Assembly (NCBI GenBank): GCA_041686915.1
Contig: JAWLDB010000001.1
Location: forward strand, 3,158-67,157
Source of the DNA: JAWLDB01 sp041686915
GTDB lineage: Bacteria; Bacillota; UBA994; UBA5500
Direction of reading: 5' to 3'
Length of the DNA stretch: 64,000 bases
Shown here piece by piece: positions 1 through 8,283 of this stretch. The position numbers and the translations under genes are program-made. Under the pieces are notes generated by a model. It worked only from the letters and a program-made list of their open reading frames with translations, had not been told where the DNA came from and ran no database searches. Every line of letters starts with the position of its first letter. Position 1 is the stretch's first letter.

Positions 1-2
1 TG

Positions 3-353
3 ACCGAATCGGTCAGCGAAGGTGTTGCGGGTGTTGATGTCATCTACACTGACGTTTGGGTCTCTATGGGCGAGGAAGCTCACTTTGCAGAGCGTATTGC
101 CTTGCTCAAACCGTATCAGGTCGACATGAACATGCTGCGCATGGCCGCGCCCGACGTCACTTTCCTGCACTGCTTACCCGCTTTCCATAACAGGGAGACA
201 ATTGTTGGAGAGCAAATCTACCAAGAGCATGGCATAGCCGAAATGGAAGTTACTGAAGAGGTATTTGAGAGCAAACACTCCAAAGTGTTTGACCAGGCAG
301 AGAATAGAATGCATACAATCAAGGCGGTTATGGTCGCTACCATCGGCAAGTAG
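3..353 (+). CDS. argF: Ornithine carbamoyltransferase, C-terminal part (5' end outside window)
   Basis: The frame is open from the first bases and ends at TAG 351-353, so the gene starts upstream of the window. Ornithine carbamoyltransferase makes citrulline from carbamoyl phosphate and ornithine in the cytoplasm, or runs in reverse in arginine fermentation. Visible family signatures are DVWVSMGEE, the ornithine-side HCLP motif inside FLHCLPAFH, and the C-terminal [16 protein letters not shown] block typical of this enzyme rather than aspartate carbamoyltransferase. About 116 residues, one third of the usual length, are present. The next gene, a COG2403 GTPase, follows after 71 bp on the same strand. 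Whether the enzyme is anabolic (ArgF) or catabolic (ArcB) cannot be told from this fragment. Confidence 0.93.
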   Translation, partial: TESVSEGVAGVDVIYTDVWVSMGEEAHFAERIALLKPYQVDMNMLRMAAPDVTFLHCLPAFHNRETIVGEQIYQEHGIAEMEVTEEVFESKHSKVFDQAENRMHTIKAVMVATIGK

Positions 354-424
354 CACCGTTCCAGCACGCACCGGCCAGCCCGTCGGGGCGCAACACATAT
401 ATGTACGATAGAGGAGGCTAGACT

Positions 425-1735
425 ATGGCGAAGAAACTGATCATCATGGGAGCTGCAGGCAGAGACTTCCACAACTTCAACGTGCTGTACCGCGATAACA
501 GTGACTACGAAGTAATAGCTTTCACCGCCACCCAAATCCCTGACATCGAGGGACGCGTCTATCCGGCTGTTCTTGCCGGCAAACTCTATCCCAATGGCAT
601 TCCGATTTATGCAGAAAACGAACTGCCCCAATTAATCAAACAGCATCAGATTGATGAAGTCGTTTTCGCGTATAGTGACGTGCCGTATACCTATGTTATG
701 GATAAGGCAGCCATGGTCAATGCTGCCGGCGCCAGCTTCACGTTAATCGGAGCTCAGCAAACTATGGTTAAGTCTACCAAGCCTGTGGTTGCTGTTTGTG
801 CAGTACGCACCGGTGTCGGCAAGAGCCAGACTACTCGTAAGGTTTGCGATACCCTTAAGGGCATGGGTCTGAACGTTGTTGCCATTCGCCATCCGATGCC
901 CTATGGTGACCTGGCTAAGCAAGCAGTTCAGCGTTTCGCGTCTTATGCTGACCTTGATTTGCATGAGACTACCATCGAAGAACGTGAAGAATATGAGCCT
1001 CATATCGATCGAGGAATTGTGGTCTATGCAGGTGTCGACTATGAGGCCATACTGCGTGAGGCCGAGAAGGAAGCTGATGTAATCGTCTGGGACGGCGGCA
1101 ATAACGATACATCCTTCTACATGCCTGACCTGTATATCACCCTGGTTGACCCGCATCGTCCAGGCCATGAGCTGACCTATTATCCAGGCGGCACCAACGT
1201 TCGGTTGGCAGATGTGATTGTAATCAACAAAGTAGACACCGCATCGCCAGAAGGTATGGCCACCGTCAGGGAAAGCATTCGCAGTGTCAACCCGCAGGCT
1301 GTAGTTATCGAGGGCGCGTCCCCCATTTTCGTGGAGGACGCCGACTTGGTCCGTGGCAAGCGGGTATTGGTCATTGAGGACGGCCCAACCCTTACTCACG
1401 GCGAGATGACCTACGGTGCAGGCGTCGTTGCAGCCCATAAGCTAGGAGCTGAACTGGTTGATCCCAGGCCCTATGCAGTGGAAAGCATTGCTGCTACCTT
1501 CCGAAAGTACAACCATCTGGCAGACCTGCTCCCTGCTATGGGCTACGGCGGCAAACAGGTGAAAGACCTGGAAGAGACAATCGCGCACGTCCCGTGCGAC
1601 ACCGTATTGGTTGCGACTCCGATTGATCTCAGGCGCGTGCTCAAGCTGGAGAAACCATCGACTCGTGTTCGCTACGAGCTGCAGGAAATCGGCATGCCGA
1701 CGCTGACCGACGTTCTTGCCAAGTTCAAGAAATAG
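425..1735 (+). CDS. COG2403-type predicted GTPase, related to cyclic 2,3-diphosphoglycerate synthetase
   Basis: 436 residues. The N-terminus (LIIMGAAGRDFHNFN) looks like a Rossmann-type nucleotide-binding start. A P-loop lies near residues 130-135 (GVGKSQ), and an NKVD motif near residue 268 fits G-protein base recognition. This is the domain order of the COG2403 family, often labelled cyclic 2,3-diphosphoglycerate synthetase because of similarity to the archaeal enzyme; the bacterial role is not established. The ATG sits after GAGGAGG at 411-417. It follows argF by 71 bp and is probably co-transcribed with it, suggesting a link to arginine/carbamoyl-phosphate metabolism (inference). A terminator follows at 1754-1790. 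Family assignment is good; function is open. Confidence 0.8.
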   Translation: MAKKLIIMGAAGRDFHNFNVLYRDNSDYEVIAFTATQIPDIEGRVYPAVLAGKLYPNGIPIYAENELPQLIKQHQIDEVVFAYSDVPYTYVMDKAAMVNAAGASFTLIGAQQTMVKSTKPVVAVCAVRTGVGKSQTTRKVCDTLKGMGLNVVAIRHPMPYGDLAKQAVQRFASYADLDLHETTIEEREEYEPHIDRGIVVYAGVDYEAILREAEKEADVIVWDGGNNDTSFYMPDLYITLVDPHRPGHELTYYPGGTNVRLADVIVINKVDTASPEGMATVRESIRSVNPQAVVIEGASPIFVEDADLVRGKRVLVIEDGPTLTHGEMTYGAGVVAAHKLGAELVDPRPYAVESIAATFRKYNHLADLLPAMGYGGKQVKDLEETIAHVPCDTVLVATPIDLRRVLKLEKPSTRVRYELQEIGMPTLTDVLAKFKK

Positions 1736-1753
1736 ATCAAAACTGACTGGAAT

Positions 1754-1790
1754 GCAGCAGGTGGGCATTGCCCTGCCTGCTGTTTTTATT
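1754..1790 (+). terminator. Rho-independent terminator after the argF-GTPase unit
   Basis: A GC-rich hairpin (CAGCAGG pairing with CCTGCTG, inner GGGC with GCCC, small loop) is followed by TTTTT at 1783-1787. It closes the first transcription unit. Confidence 0.85.
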
Positions 1791-1837
1791 GCTCGAAGAA
1801 ACCACATGCTTCCGCCTAGAAAGCGCCTAAGCAGCAA

Positions 1838-1866
1838 TTGGCTTCCAGGATGTCGGCGGTTATAAT
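1838..1866 (+). promoter_or_regulatory. Sigma-A-type promoter for the sigma/anti-sigma genes
   Basis: TTGGCT at 1838-1843 and a perfect TATAAT at 1861-1866 are separated by 17 bp, about 110 bp upstream of the ECF sigma gene. The -35 is only a partial match. No obvious ECF-type autoregulatory promoter was recognised. Confidence 0.55.
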
Positions 1867-1973
1867 GGACTAGAGCGGATAACCAGTTGGCATTAGCAAG
1901 ACAAAATGAATCAGGGCTGTCTGAAACATTGCAGCCTGTTATACGTATTAATCATTAGAAATGAGGGTTTGCT

Positions 1974-2555
1974 TTGGATATGGTTGACCAGAAGCTGATT
2001 TCTAGAGCGAAAAAGGGAGATAATGTGGCCTTCGCGGAACTGGTCGACAAATACAAGGACAGGATCTTCAGTTATGTACAGCGCATGGTGGGCAATCGGG
2101 ATGACGCTTTGGACTTGTCCCAGGAGACCTTTTTGCGTGTGTATAACAACCTGGGGAATTTCACGTTGGGTCAACCTTTTAAGCCCTGGCTATATCGCAT
2201 CGCCACCAATCTGGCTATTGATCATTTGCGGAAAAGGCGAGATGTGGTATCGCTCGACGCCCCACTTGGTAACGACCCTGATTGGCGTTGGGAGCTTCCA
2301 GACGATGCTCCTGGGCCTGAGGAACTGCGGGAGCGGGCAGAACTGGCAACAACGCTGGCCAAACTGGTAGAAGAGCTGCCTTCAGCCTACCGCAGTGTCA
2401 TTCTACTTCGGCATGGGCATGAGCTTAGCTATCAGGAGATTGCAGAGGTGCTGCATGTGCCAGTCAGCACCGTGAAAACCAGGCTGTTTAGAGCAAGGGA
2501 AGCGCTACGGCTCAAGCTCGTAGAACGAAAGGAACTGTGGGAGGCCGAATGCTGA
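1974..2555 (+). CDS. ECF-family RNA polymerase sigma factor (SigW/RpoE-like)
   Basis: 193 residues. Sigma region 2 occupies about residues 10-85 (AFAELVDKYKDRIFSYV, then the DALDLSQETFLRVY and FKPWLYRIATNLAIDHLRKR blocks). Region 4 is the C-terminal helix-turn-helix with SYQEIAEVLHVPVSTVKTRL. There is no region 3, as expected for group-4 sigma factors. The start is TTG 1974, seven bases after GAGGG; ATG 1980 is an alternative. Its stop overlaps the likely start of the next gene (TGATG), so sigma and anti-sigma are translationally coupled, the usual arrangement for an envelope-stress switch. The inducing signal cannot be read from the sequence. Confidence 0.93.
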   Translation: MDMVDQKLISRAKKGDNVAFAELVDKYKDRIFSYVQRMVGNRDDALDLSQETFLRVYNNLGNFTLGQPFKPWLYRIATNLAIDHLRKRRDVVSLDAPLGNDPDWRWELPDDAPGPEELRERAELATTLAKLVEELPSAYRSVILLRHGHELSYQEIAEVLHVPVSTVKTRLFRAREALRLKLVERKELWEAEC

Positions 2556-3169
2556 TGGAGTGCCGCGAAGCAAGACGCTTAATGCATGCTCAGCTGGACA
2601 ATGATACAAACCCCCTTGAGGAACAGGCCCTGGAACGCCATGTTTCGACTTGTGCTGCCTGTGCAGAAACACAGCGAGCTTTGCAGTCAACCGTGGACTG
2701 TTTGAGCTTGTTGGCCCGAGCACGGGCCCCGCATGATTTCACTGCTAAAGTGATGTCACAGGTACAACCTACAGGTCGGAAACGCGCCGGGCAGCACTGG
2801 ACCAGGCTGCTAGCAACGGCTGCAATGCTGGCAATTCTAGTTGGCTCTCCGATCTACTATACCTGGATAACGGCCTTTCCTCAGGTAATTTTGGATGACC
2901 CCTCAGCCCGCATTACTTTGCAGGGAGGTCAGGCTAAGATAGCCGCCGGGCAAGTGATTTCTGGAGATATCACTATCTACAAAGCTCATTTGATTATCGC
3001 TGGTGAGGTTAGAGGCAATGTGCAGGTCATTGCGGGCAGCGTACAGATCGAAGATGGAGGCCAGGTGCACGGCAGTGTTACGGAGGCTCCTGCAAACATG
3101 TCCGGCAAGCTGAAACTGGCCATGGCAGAACTCTGGGACGATATTCGCCATCTTTTCATGCGTAGATAG
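2555..3169 (+). CDS. Membrane-anchored anti-sigma factor with zinc-finger N-terminus and bactofilin-like outer domain
   Basis: About 204 residues. The N-terminal 40 residues form a zf-HC2 anti-sigma zinc-binding domain (HVSTCAAC, the H-x3-C-x2-C signature) that would hold the ECF sigma factor encoded just upstream. A single transmembrane segment follows (LLATAAMLAILVGSPIYYTWI). The outer part contains short glycine-rich beta repeats (ISGDITIYKAHLIIAGEVRGNVQVIAG) resembling polymer-forming bactofilin-like beta-helix repeats. The ATG at 2555 overlaps the sigma stop as TGATG; ATG 2549, closer to GGGAGG 2539-2544, is an equally possible start. The sensor role is inferred from the family. Confidence 0.82.
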   Translation: MECREARRLMHAQLDNDTNPLEEQALERHVSTCAACAETQRALQSTVDCLSLLARARAPHDFTAKVMSQVQPTGRKRAGQHWTRLLATAAMLAILVGSPIYYTWITAFPQVILDDPSARITLQGGQAKIAAGQVISGDITIYKAHLIIAGEVRGNVQVIAGSVQIEDGGQVHGSVTEAPANMSGKLKLAMAELWDDIRHLFMRR

Positions 3170-3272
3170 GAGCAGGATAAATACCTTGCTATAGCCAATA
3201 ATACTAGTGAAACTTGCCATTATCTGCTTGGGTAATTACTGCCCCAGATGCGCAAAAGGGGAGGGGAAGACC

Positions 3273-4697
3273 TTGAGTTCCAACAATATGACACCAGAAA
3301 CAATAGATAGGATTATCGAGCTGTGTGAAAAAACGCTGAAGGAAAATCCGGACAATGCCACAGCTCATCATGACCTCGGAGCAGCCTTGCTTAACAAGCA
3401 GGAAGTAGATGCAGCTCTTGAGCACCTCAACCGTGCAGTCGAACTAGCTCCTCACAGTGTGATGACCCACTATCTGCTGGGGGTAGCCCACGGTGAAAAG
3501 GGTATGTGGGATGAGGCTATTGCGAGCTGGAAGCAGGTGCTTGAACGTGATAAGCGCAACACCAATAAGCTGAATGGTATGGCCCACTATTTCATCGGCA
3601 AAATCTATGCGCTGAAAGGGATGTGGGACGCAGCCGTAATGGAGTTCAACCGTGCACAGAAGCTGGTCCCCGATCACTATCTGCTAAAGAATGCCATGGC
3701 CGAAGTGCATCTGGCCAAAGGTGAACTCGGAGAGGCCAAGCGGCTTTGGGTAGAAGCTGCAGTGACGAATCCGCAGGACCCGCGAGCTGCTCTGAACGTA
3801 TGTGCTATCTCTCTTGATACCGGGGACTTTCAATCAGCCATTCAGTACGGGCGTCAAGTGCTTGAGATGGGACACGATGGGGCCAGTGTGCGTTTCAATC
3901 TCGGTATTGCCTATTTGCGATCGGGTGACTACGATAAGGCAATCGAAGAGTTAAGCGAAGCTGTCCGCTTTGAGCCGGCTGACTTGGGTAACCGCCTCAA
4001 TCTCGGTGAAGCTTACGTAAAGAAGGGCTTGATCGATGAGGGAGTAAAGCAATGGGAGCGTGCCGCGGAGGACCATCCAGACTCGCCCCACCCTTACTAC
4101 AACATGGGCGTAGCCTATGCCCAGCATAGTCTATTGCAGAGGGCTGAGGAGTTCTGGCAGAAGGCATTGGAGCGTGATCCGAACTATCTTCCGGTGCACA
4201 TTGCCAAAGCCTCAGCGTTCTCTGAGCGCGGCAGGTTTGATGAAAGTCTGCAGGCCTGGCAGAAGGCCTTGACGATTGAACCAGAAGCTCCGCTGGTGCG
4301 GCTGAACATGATGGCCATATTATTCCGGCAGGGTAAATACTCGGAGGCTATCGCCCTGGCCATACCTGCTGTAGAGAAGGACCTGGATGTTCGCTTTGTT
4401 CGTTCACTCTGTCAGCTGCAGTTGGGTGATACGGCCACGGCATTGCAGGAACTAGCAGCCATTCATGGTGAAAATCCTGAAGTCTTTAGCAGAAACAGCG
4501 GGTTGGTGCAGGACAATATGCCCCGCGAGAAGCTCGAAGGGCTAAACTCGGAATCACACCAGCAAGTCGTGGAGGCGTTGCTAGCTCTCTATAACCAGGA
4601 GAGCCGCATGGAGCTACCACCAACGCAAGACCTGGAGAAACCTGATGCCAAGCATCAAGGGTTCTGGGCGTCGTTGCTGAAGTCGCTCCGCAAGTAA
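3273..4697 (+). CDS. Tetratricopeptide-repeat protein
   Basis: About 474 residues from the TTG at 3273, which lies six bases after GGGGAGGGG; the longer frame from GTG 3207 lacks a good ribosome site. Nearly the whole protein is a chain of about 34-residue TPR units (for example AHHDLGAALLNKQEVDAALEH, then FNLGIAYLRSGDYDKAIEEL), ten or more in number. No signal peptide or membrane segment is visible, so it is probably a cytoplasmic scaffold. It follows the anti-sigma gene by about 100 bp and may share its transcript. The binding partner is unknown. Confidence 0.85.
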   Translation: MSSNNMTPETIDRIIELCEKTLKENPDNATAHHDLGAALLNKQEVDAALEHLNRAVELAPHSVMTHYLLGVAHGEKGMWDEAIASWKQVLERDKRNTNKLNGMAHYFIGKIYALKGMWDAAVMEFNRAQKLVPDHYLLKNAMAEVHLAKGELGEAKRLWVEAAVTNPQDPRAALNVCAISLDTGDFQSAIQYGRQVLEMGHDGASVRFNLGIAYLRSGDYDKAIEELSEAVRFEPADLGNRLNLGEAYVKKGLIDEGVKQWERAAEDHPDSPHPYYNMGVAYAQHSLLQRAEEFWQKALERDPNYLPVHIAKASAFSERGRFDESLQAWQKALTIEPEAPLVRLNMMAILFRQGKYSEAIALAIPAVEKDLDVRFVRSLCQLQLGDTATALQELAAIHGENPEVFSRNSGLVQDNMPREKLEGLNSESHQQVVEALLALYNQESRMELPPTQDLEKPDAKHQGFWASLLKSLRK

Positions 4698-4715
4698 CGC
4701 GGCTCCAGATTTTGG

Positions 4716-4740
4716 ACCGGGGCATCTGCCCCGGTTTCTA
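4716..4740 (+). terminator. Terminator after the TPR gene
   Basis: The 8-bp stem ACCGGGGC/GCCCCGGT with a 4-base loop is followed by TTCTAT. The T-tract is short. Confidence 0.65.
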
Positions 4741-4868
4741 TATGCGTGGGATTACCCGTATTTCCGTTTTCGTGTGCATTCGACATATGAGATGTATTAT
4801 ACTAGACATACTGGCAGTTACTAGCTGCTGAGCACCTTAAGGTCTGTTCCTGCTGGGGGGTTGATAAC

Positions 4869-5693
4869 TTGCTCGCCCGTATTCTGGAAGCTCTAGCCCA
4901 AATCAGCGTGAAGGATATCCTCGATATTATCATAGTCTACTACGTGTTCTACAGGTTGCTGGTCCTAATTCGCGATACCAGAGCAGTCCAGTTGATCAAA
5001 GGGTTGCTCTTGCTTTTGGCTGCGATTCTGGTCAGTGACCGCCTACAGCTATGGACGCTGAACTGGCTGCTAAACCAAACGATAGCCGCTGGTTTTATCG
5101 CCATACCTATCGTCTTCTGGCCGGAGTTACGCCGTGCCTTGGAGCAGTTGGGCCGTGCCCGCTTCCTAAACCAGCGTTTGCCTCTTTCCGTGGAAGAAGA
5201 AGGTTGGGACCACACAATCAATGAGTTAGTCACCAGTGTAGGTATCCTTAGTAAGAACAAGATCGGGGCATTGGTTGTCATGGAGCGGGAGACAGGTTTA
5301 AGCGAATATGTAGAAACAGGAACACAGATAGATGCGCTAGTAAGTAGCGCTCTCCTGACTAACACATTCATACCCAACACGCCTTTGCATGACGGAGCCG
5401 TCATCATTCGGCGGGGGCGCATATTGGCCGCTGGCTGCTATCTTCCTCTGACTGTAAACCCCTTTTTAGATAAAGAGTTGGGCACCCGCCATCGAGCCGG
5501 GATTGGCATAACGGAGGAAACTGACGCTATCGCTGTCATCGTCTCAGAAGAAACCGGTACCATTTCTTTGGCTAGCGACGGGCAAATCAGCCGGCATCTT
5601 GATCCCCGGTCTTTGCAGCAGATGTTGAAGGAACTGCTCCCGACCAAAACAGTTTCCATCTGGAACTGGAGGCCGTTGAAGCATGAAGACTAG
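4869..5693 (+). CDS. cdaA: Diadenylate cyclase CdaA (c-di-AMP synthase)
   Basis: 274 residues. Hydrophobic segments fill about residues 10-90, followed by a DAC (DisA_N) catalytic domain with the DGA motif (LHDGAVII) and the RHR motif (GTRHRAGIG), the two ATP-binding signatures of the family. It condenses two ATP into cyclic di-AMP at the membrane. The TTG start follows GGGGGG with 8 bp spacing. It overlaps cdaR by 11 bp, and the order cdaA-cdaR-glmM-glmS is the conserved Firmicute arrangement linking c-di-AMP to cell-wall precursor synthesis. All catalytic motifs are present. Confidence 0.96.
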   Translation: MLARILEALAQISVKDILDIIIVYYVFYRLLVLIRDTRAVQLIKGLLLLLAAILVSDRLQLWTLNWLLNQTIAAGFIAIPIVFWPELRRALEQLGRARFLNQRLPLSVEEEGWDHTINELVTSVGILSKNKIGALVVMERETGLSEYVETGTQIDALVSSALLTNTFIPNTPLHDGAVIIRRGRILAAGCYLPLTVNPFLDKELGTRHRAGIGITEETDAIAVIVSEETGTISLASDGQISRHLDPRSLQQMLKELLPTKTVSIWNWRPLKHED

Positions 5694-6606
5694 AAACGAA
5701 AATCTTACACTGCATATTCTGGCTGCGTTATTAGCGTTGGTGCTCTGGTCATTCGTTAAGACGGCCGACCTACCGACCCGGGCCGATGGCAGCCAAACCT
5801 TTGGCAATATTCCGCTAGAAGTCAGAAATGTTCCTGCTGGTCTGCAACTAACCAACCAGCTGCCTGCTACCGTTAACGTCACATTGCGGGGCCCAGTCAC
5901 CACATTGGAACAGGTTAACCGAGAGCAAATAGGCGCTTATGTAAGCCTGCAGCAAGTTACCGCAGGTACAGTCCAGGTAGCGGTTAAAGTAGTCGCGCCT
6001 GAGGGCTTGGCGGCAACGGCAAACCCTCCTCGGGTAGAAGTTCGTCTCGAGCAGGTGCTAAGCGCGGATTTCACGGTTAAGCCACTCATTGCCGGGAACA
6101 CTGGAGAAAGCTATGCTGACGTAGTCATTAGTCCTGCTACAGTCAAGGTTACCGGCATCCGCAGTCAACTCACAGCCGTCAGCAATGCGGTCGTATTGGT
6201 CGACCTGCAGGGGGTCAATGCCGGGGAGAGCTTGGAGCTGCAGTTGCCAGTCAAGCTGCAAGATACTGCCGGGCAAGAGCTGGAGCAATTAGTACCTGAA
6301 CCGGGCACTGTAGAGGCCAGGGTTCGGCTCTTGCCAGGCAAGAGTGTTACTGTCTCACCAGTTTTTCAAGGAGAGTTGGCTCAAGGCTATCAAATAGACA
6401 GATGGGAGATAGACCAGGTTTCGATAAGATTATTCGGTGCTGCCGCTGACCTGGAGTCTCTTCAGTCCATTGAAACGATACCGATTGACCTCACCGGCGT
6501 TAGCAATAATAAAACTATCACGGTCCCGCTTACCTTGCCGGCCGGTGTAGTTGCTGTCCAACCGATTGAAGTCGAGGTTGCTATTCTGGTGAAACGCAGC
6601 GACTAG
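5683..6606 (+). CDS. cdaR: YbbR-domain protein CdaR, regulator of CdaA
   Basis: 307 residues. One N-terminal membrane anchor (LHILAALLALVLWSFVKT) is followed by about three YbbR repeats (patterns such as IPLEVRNVPAGL and VKVTGIRSQL). Known homologues bind CdaA at the outer face of the membrane and modulate its activity. The gene overlaps the cdaA stop by 11 bp, indicating coupled translation, and precedes glmM by 85 bp. Confidence 0.93.
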   Translation: MKTRNENLTLHILAALLALVLWSFVKTADLPTRADGSQTFGNIPLEVRNVPAGLQLTNQLPATVNVTLRGPVTTLEQVNREQIGAYVSLQQVTAGTVQVAVKVVAPEGLAATANPPRVEVRLEQVLSADFTVKPLIAGNTGESYADVVISPATVKVTGIRSQLTAVSNAVVLVDLQGVNAGESLELQLPVKLQDTAGQELEQLVPEPGTVEARVRLLPGKSVTVSPVFQGELAQGYQIDRWEIDQVSIRLFGAAADLESLQSIETIPIDLTGVSNNKTITVPLTLPAGVVAVQPIEVEVAILVKRSD

Positions 6607-6691
6607 GTGCAAAGATTGAGGGTGTCGGCATACAATGCAATGTGCGTAGGACATCGTGCAAACAAAACGAGGTTTTAAGGAGTAGAGAGAC

Positions 6692-8041
6692 ATGGCCCGA
6701 ATTTTCGGTACTGATGGGGTACGTGGTATAGCAAATGTTGAACTTACGCCAGAATTGGCTTTTGCTCTCGGAAGAGCAGGTGCCTTTGTGCTGTCGCGCT
6801 ACGCCAACTCCGGTGGTAGCATCAGCTTGTTAGTAGGTAGGGATCCTCGGCTTTCGGGAGATATGTTGGAGGCAGCCCTCAGCGCAGGCATCCTGTCTAC
6901 CGGTGCAGATGTCTATCAGGTCGGAGTCATACCAACACCTGGGGTAGCCTATTTAACGGCGCAGCAACCGGTAACTGCTGGTGTGATGATCTCAGCATCC
7001 CACAACCCCGCAGCTGACAACGGCATCAAGTTCTTTTCGCATGCCGGGTTCAAGTTGGCAGACGAACTGGAAGATGAAATAGAACACTATTTGCGGCACC
7101 CCGAAGAACTGCCAAGGCCAGGTGGCGCTCAAGTAGGCAGAATTCATCGTGTGCCGGACTGGCAGAGTCTATACTTGGACCATCTAGCCAGCTCAGTAGG
7201 CATTTCGCTGACAGGACTGACGGTGGTGGTTGACTGCGCCAATGGTGCAGGCCATCAGGTTGCGCCTGCCTTGTTGCGCAGGCTGGGGGCAGAAGTGATC
7301 GCCATCAACGATCAGCCAGATGGTCTGAATATCAATGTACTGTGCGGTTCGACGCATCCTGAAGAGCTAAGCCGATACGTGGTTAAACATAGCGCTGATA
7401 TCGGTTTGGCCCTTGATGGTGACGCCGACCGGTTGATTGCCGTTGATCACTTGGGACAGGTGGTTGACGGAGATGCTATCATGGCTGTATGTGCTCTTGA
7501 CCTGCAGCAGCGCGGGCTGCTTGCGGGCAACAAGCTGATAGCCACTGTGATGAGTAACCTCGGCCTGGAACAGGCGATGCAGCAAAACGGAGTTGAACTG
7601 CTGCGCTCCAAAGTCGGCGACCGTTATGTCCTTGCTCTAATGCAGGAAACCGGGGCTAGCTTAGGCGGAGAACAGTCAGGCCACATCATCTTTTCGCAGT
7701 ATAGTACCACCGGCGACGGGTTGTTGACAGGGTTGCAGCTGCTGCAAGTGCTCAAGTCAACCGGAAAGCGGTTGGCAGACCTGACAGCTGTGGTACAAAG
7801 GTACCCTCAAATACTGCGTAACGTGCGCGTAAACGATAAAGGTGTGATGAGCGAAGCAGACGTGCAGCAGGCCATTGTTCAGACTGAGCAACAGTTGGTA
7901 GGTAAGGGAAGGTTGCTGGTGCGGCCATCCGGCACAGAGCCAGTGATCAGGGTCATGGTCGAAGCTGTAAGCTTGGAGCTGGCGGAAGCAGCAGCTGAGC
8001 CGGTAGTTCAAGCACTCCAGCGTTGTTCTCCTGGCAGGTAG
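6692..8041 (+). CDS. glmM: Phosphoglucosamine mutase GlmM
   Basis: 449 residues, the normal length. It converts glucosamine-6-phosphate to glucosamine-1-phosphate for UDP-GlcNAc and peptidoglycan synthesis. The phosphoserine loop SASHNP is present (catalytic Ser about 103), as are the metal loop DGDADR and the sugar-phosphate-binding RPSGTEPVIRVM near the C-terminus. The ATG follows AAGGAG. The gene sits between cdaR and glmS as in other Firmicutes, where GlmM is also reported to interact with CdaA. Confidence 0.97.
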   Translation: MARIFGTDGVRGIANVELTPELAFALGRAGAFVLSRYANSGGSISLLVGRDPRLSGDMLEAALSAGILSTGADVYQVGVIPTPGVAYLTAQQPVTAGVMISASHNPAADNGIKFFSHAGFKLADELEDEIEHYLRHPEELPRPGGAQVGRIHRVPDWQSLYLDHLASSVGISLTGLTVVVDCANGAGHQVAPALLRRLGAEVIAINDQPDGLNINVLCGSTHPEELSRYVVKHSADIGLALDGDADRLIAVDHLGQVVDGDAIMAVCALDLQQRGLLAGNKLIATVMSNLGLEQAMQQNGVELLRSKVGDRYVLALMQETGASLGGEQSGHIIFSQYSTTGDGLLTGLQLLQVLKSTGKRLADLTAVVQRYPQILRNVRVNDKGVMSEADVQQAIVQTEQQLVGKGRLLVRPSGTEPVIRVMVEAVSLELAEAAAEPVVQALQRCSPGR

Positions 8042-8103
8042 CCACGAGATGACGCATGGGTACGATGAAAGGGGTGGTGCCATGGAGTGAACCGCATTCT
8101 GCT

Positions 8104-8245
8104 AAAGCGCCTGGACTCCGATGAGGGAGTTGACGAGGAAGGGGTTTTATCGAACAATTCGGCGGATATACCCCTCGGTTGCCTGACCCGTAAGGTTACC
8201 GTTAAATCTGCAAGGTGACTTGCAGGACAAAGCGGCAACTACAGG
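8104..8245 (+). promoter_or_regulatory. glmS ribozyme/riboswitch (glucosamine-6-phosphate responsive)
   Basis: The glmM-glmS spacer carries the conserved core of the glmS ribozyme: AAAGCGCC at 8104-8111 (predicted self-cleavage between 8106 and 8107), the segment TTGACGAGG at 8130-8138, ATCGAA followed by TTCGGCGGAT at 8149-8168, CCCCTCGG, CCGTTAAAT at 8199-8207, and ACAAAGCGGCAACT near 8227-8240. In known examples glucosamine-6-phosphate is the cofactor for self-cleavage and the cut mRNA is degraded, giving feedback on GlmS. Position and sequence agree well; the boundaries are approximate. Confidence 0.93.
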
Positions 8246-8283
8246 CAACGTTCTTGGACTTTGCGTCTGGAGGTAAGAGAAAT

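Noticed and set aside
8215..8283. Longer GlmS start at 8215
   Set aside because: It overlaps the glmS ribozyme and would bury the catalytic N-terminal cysteine; ATG 8284 has the ribosome site.
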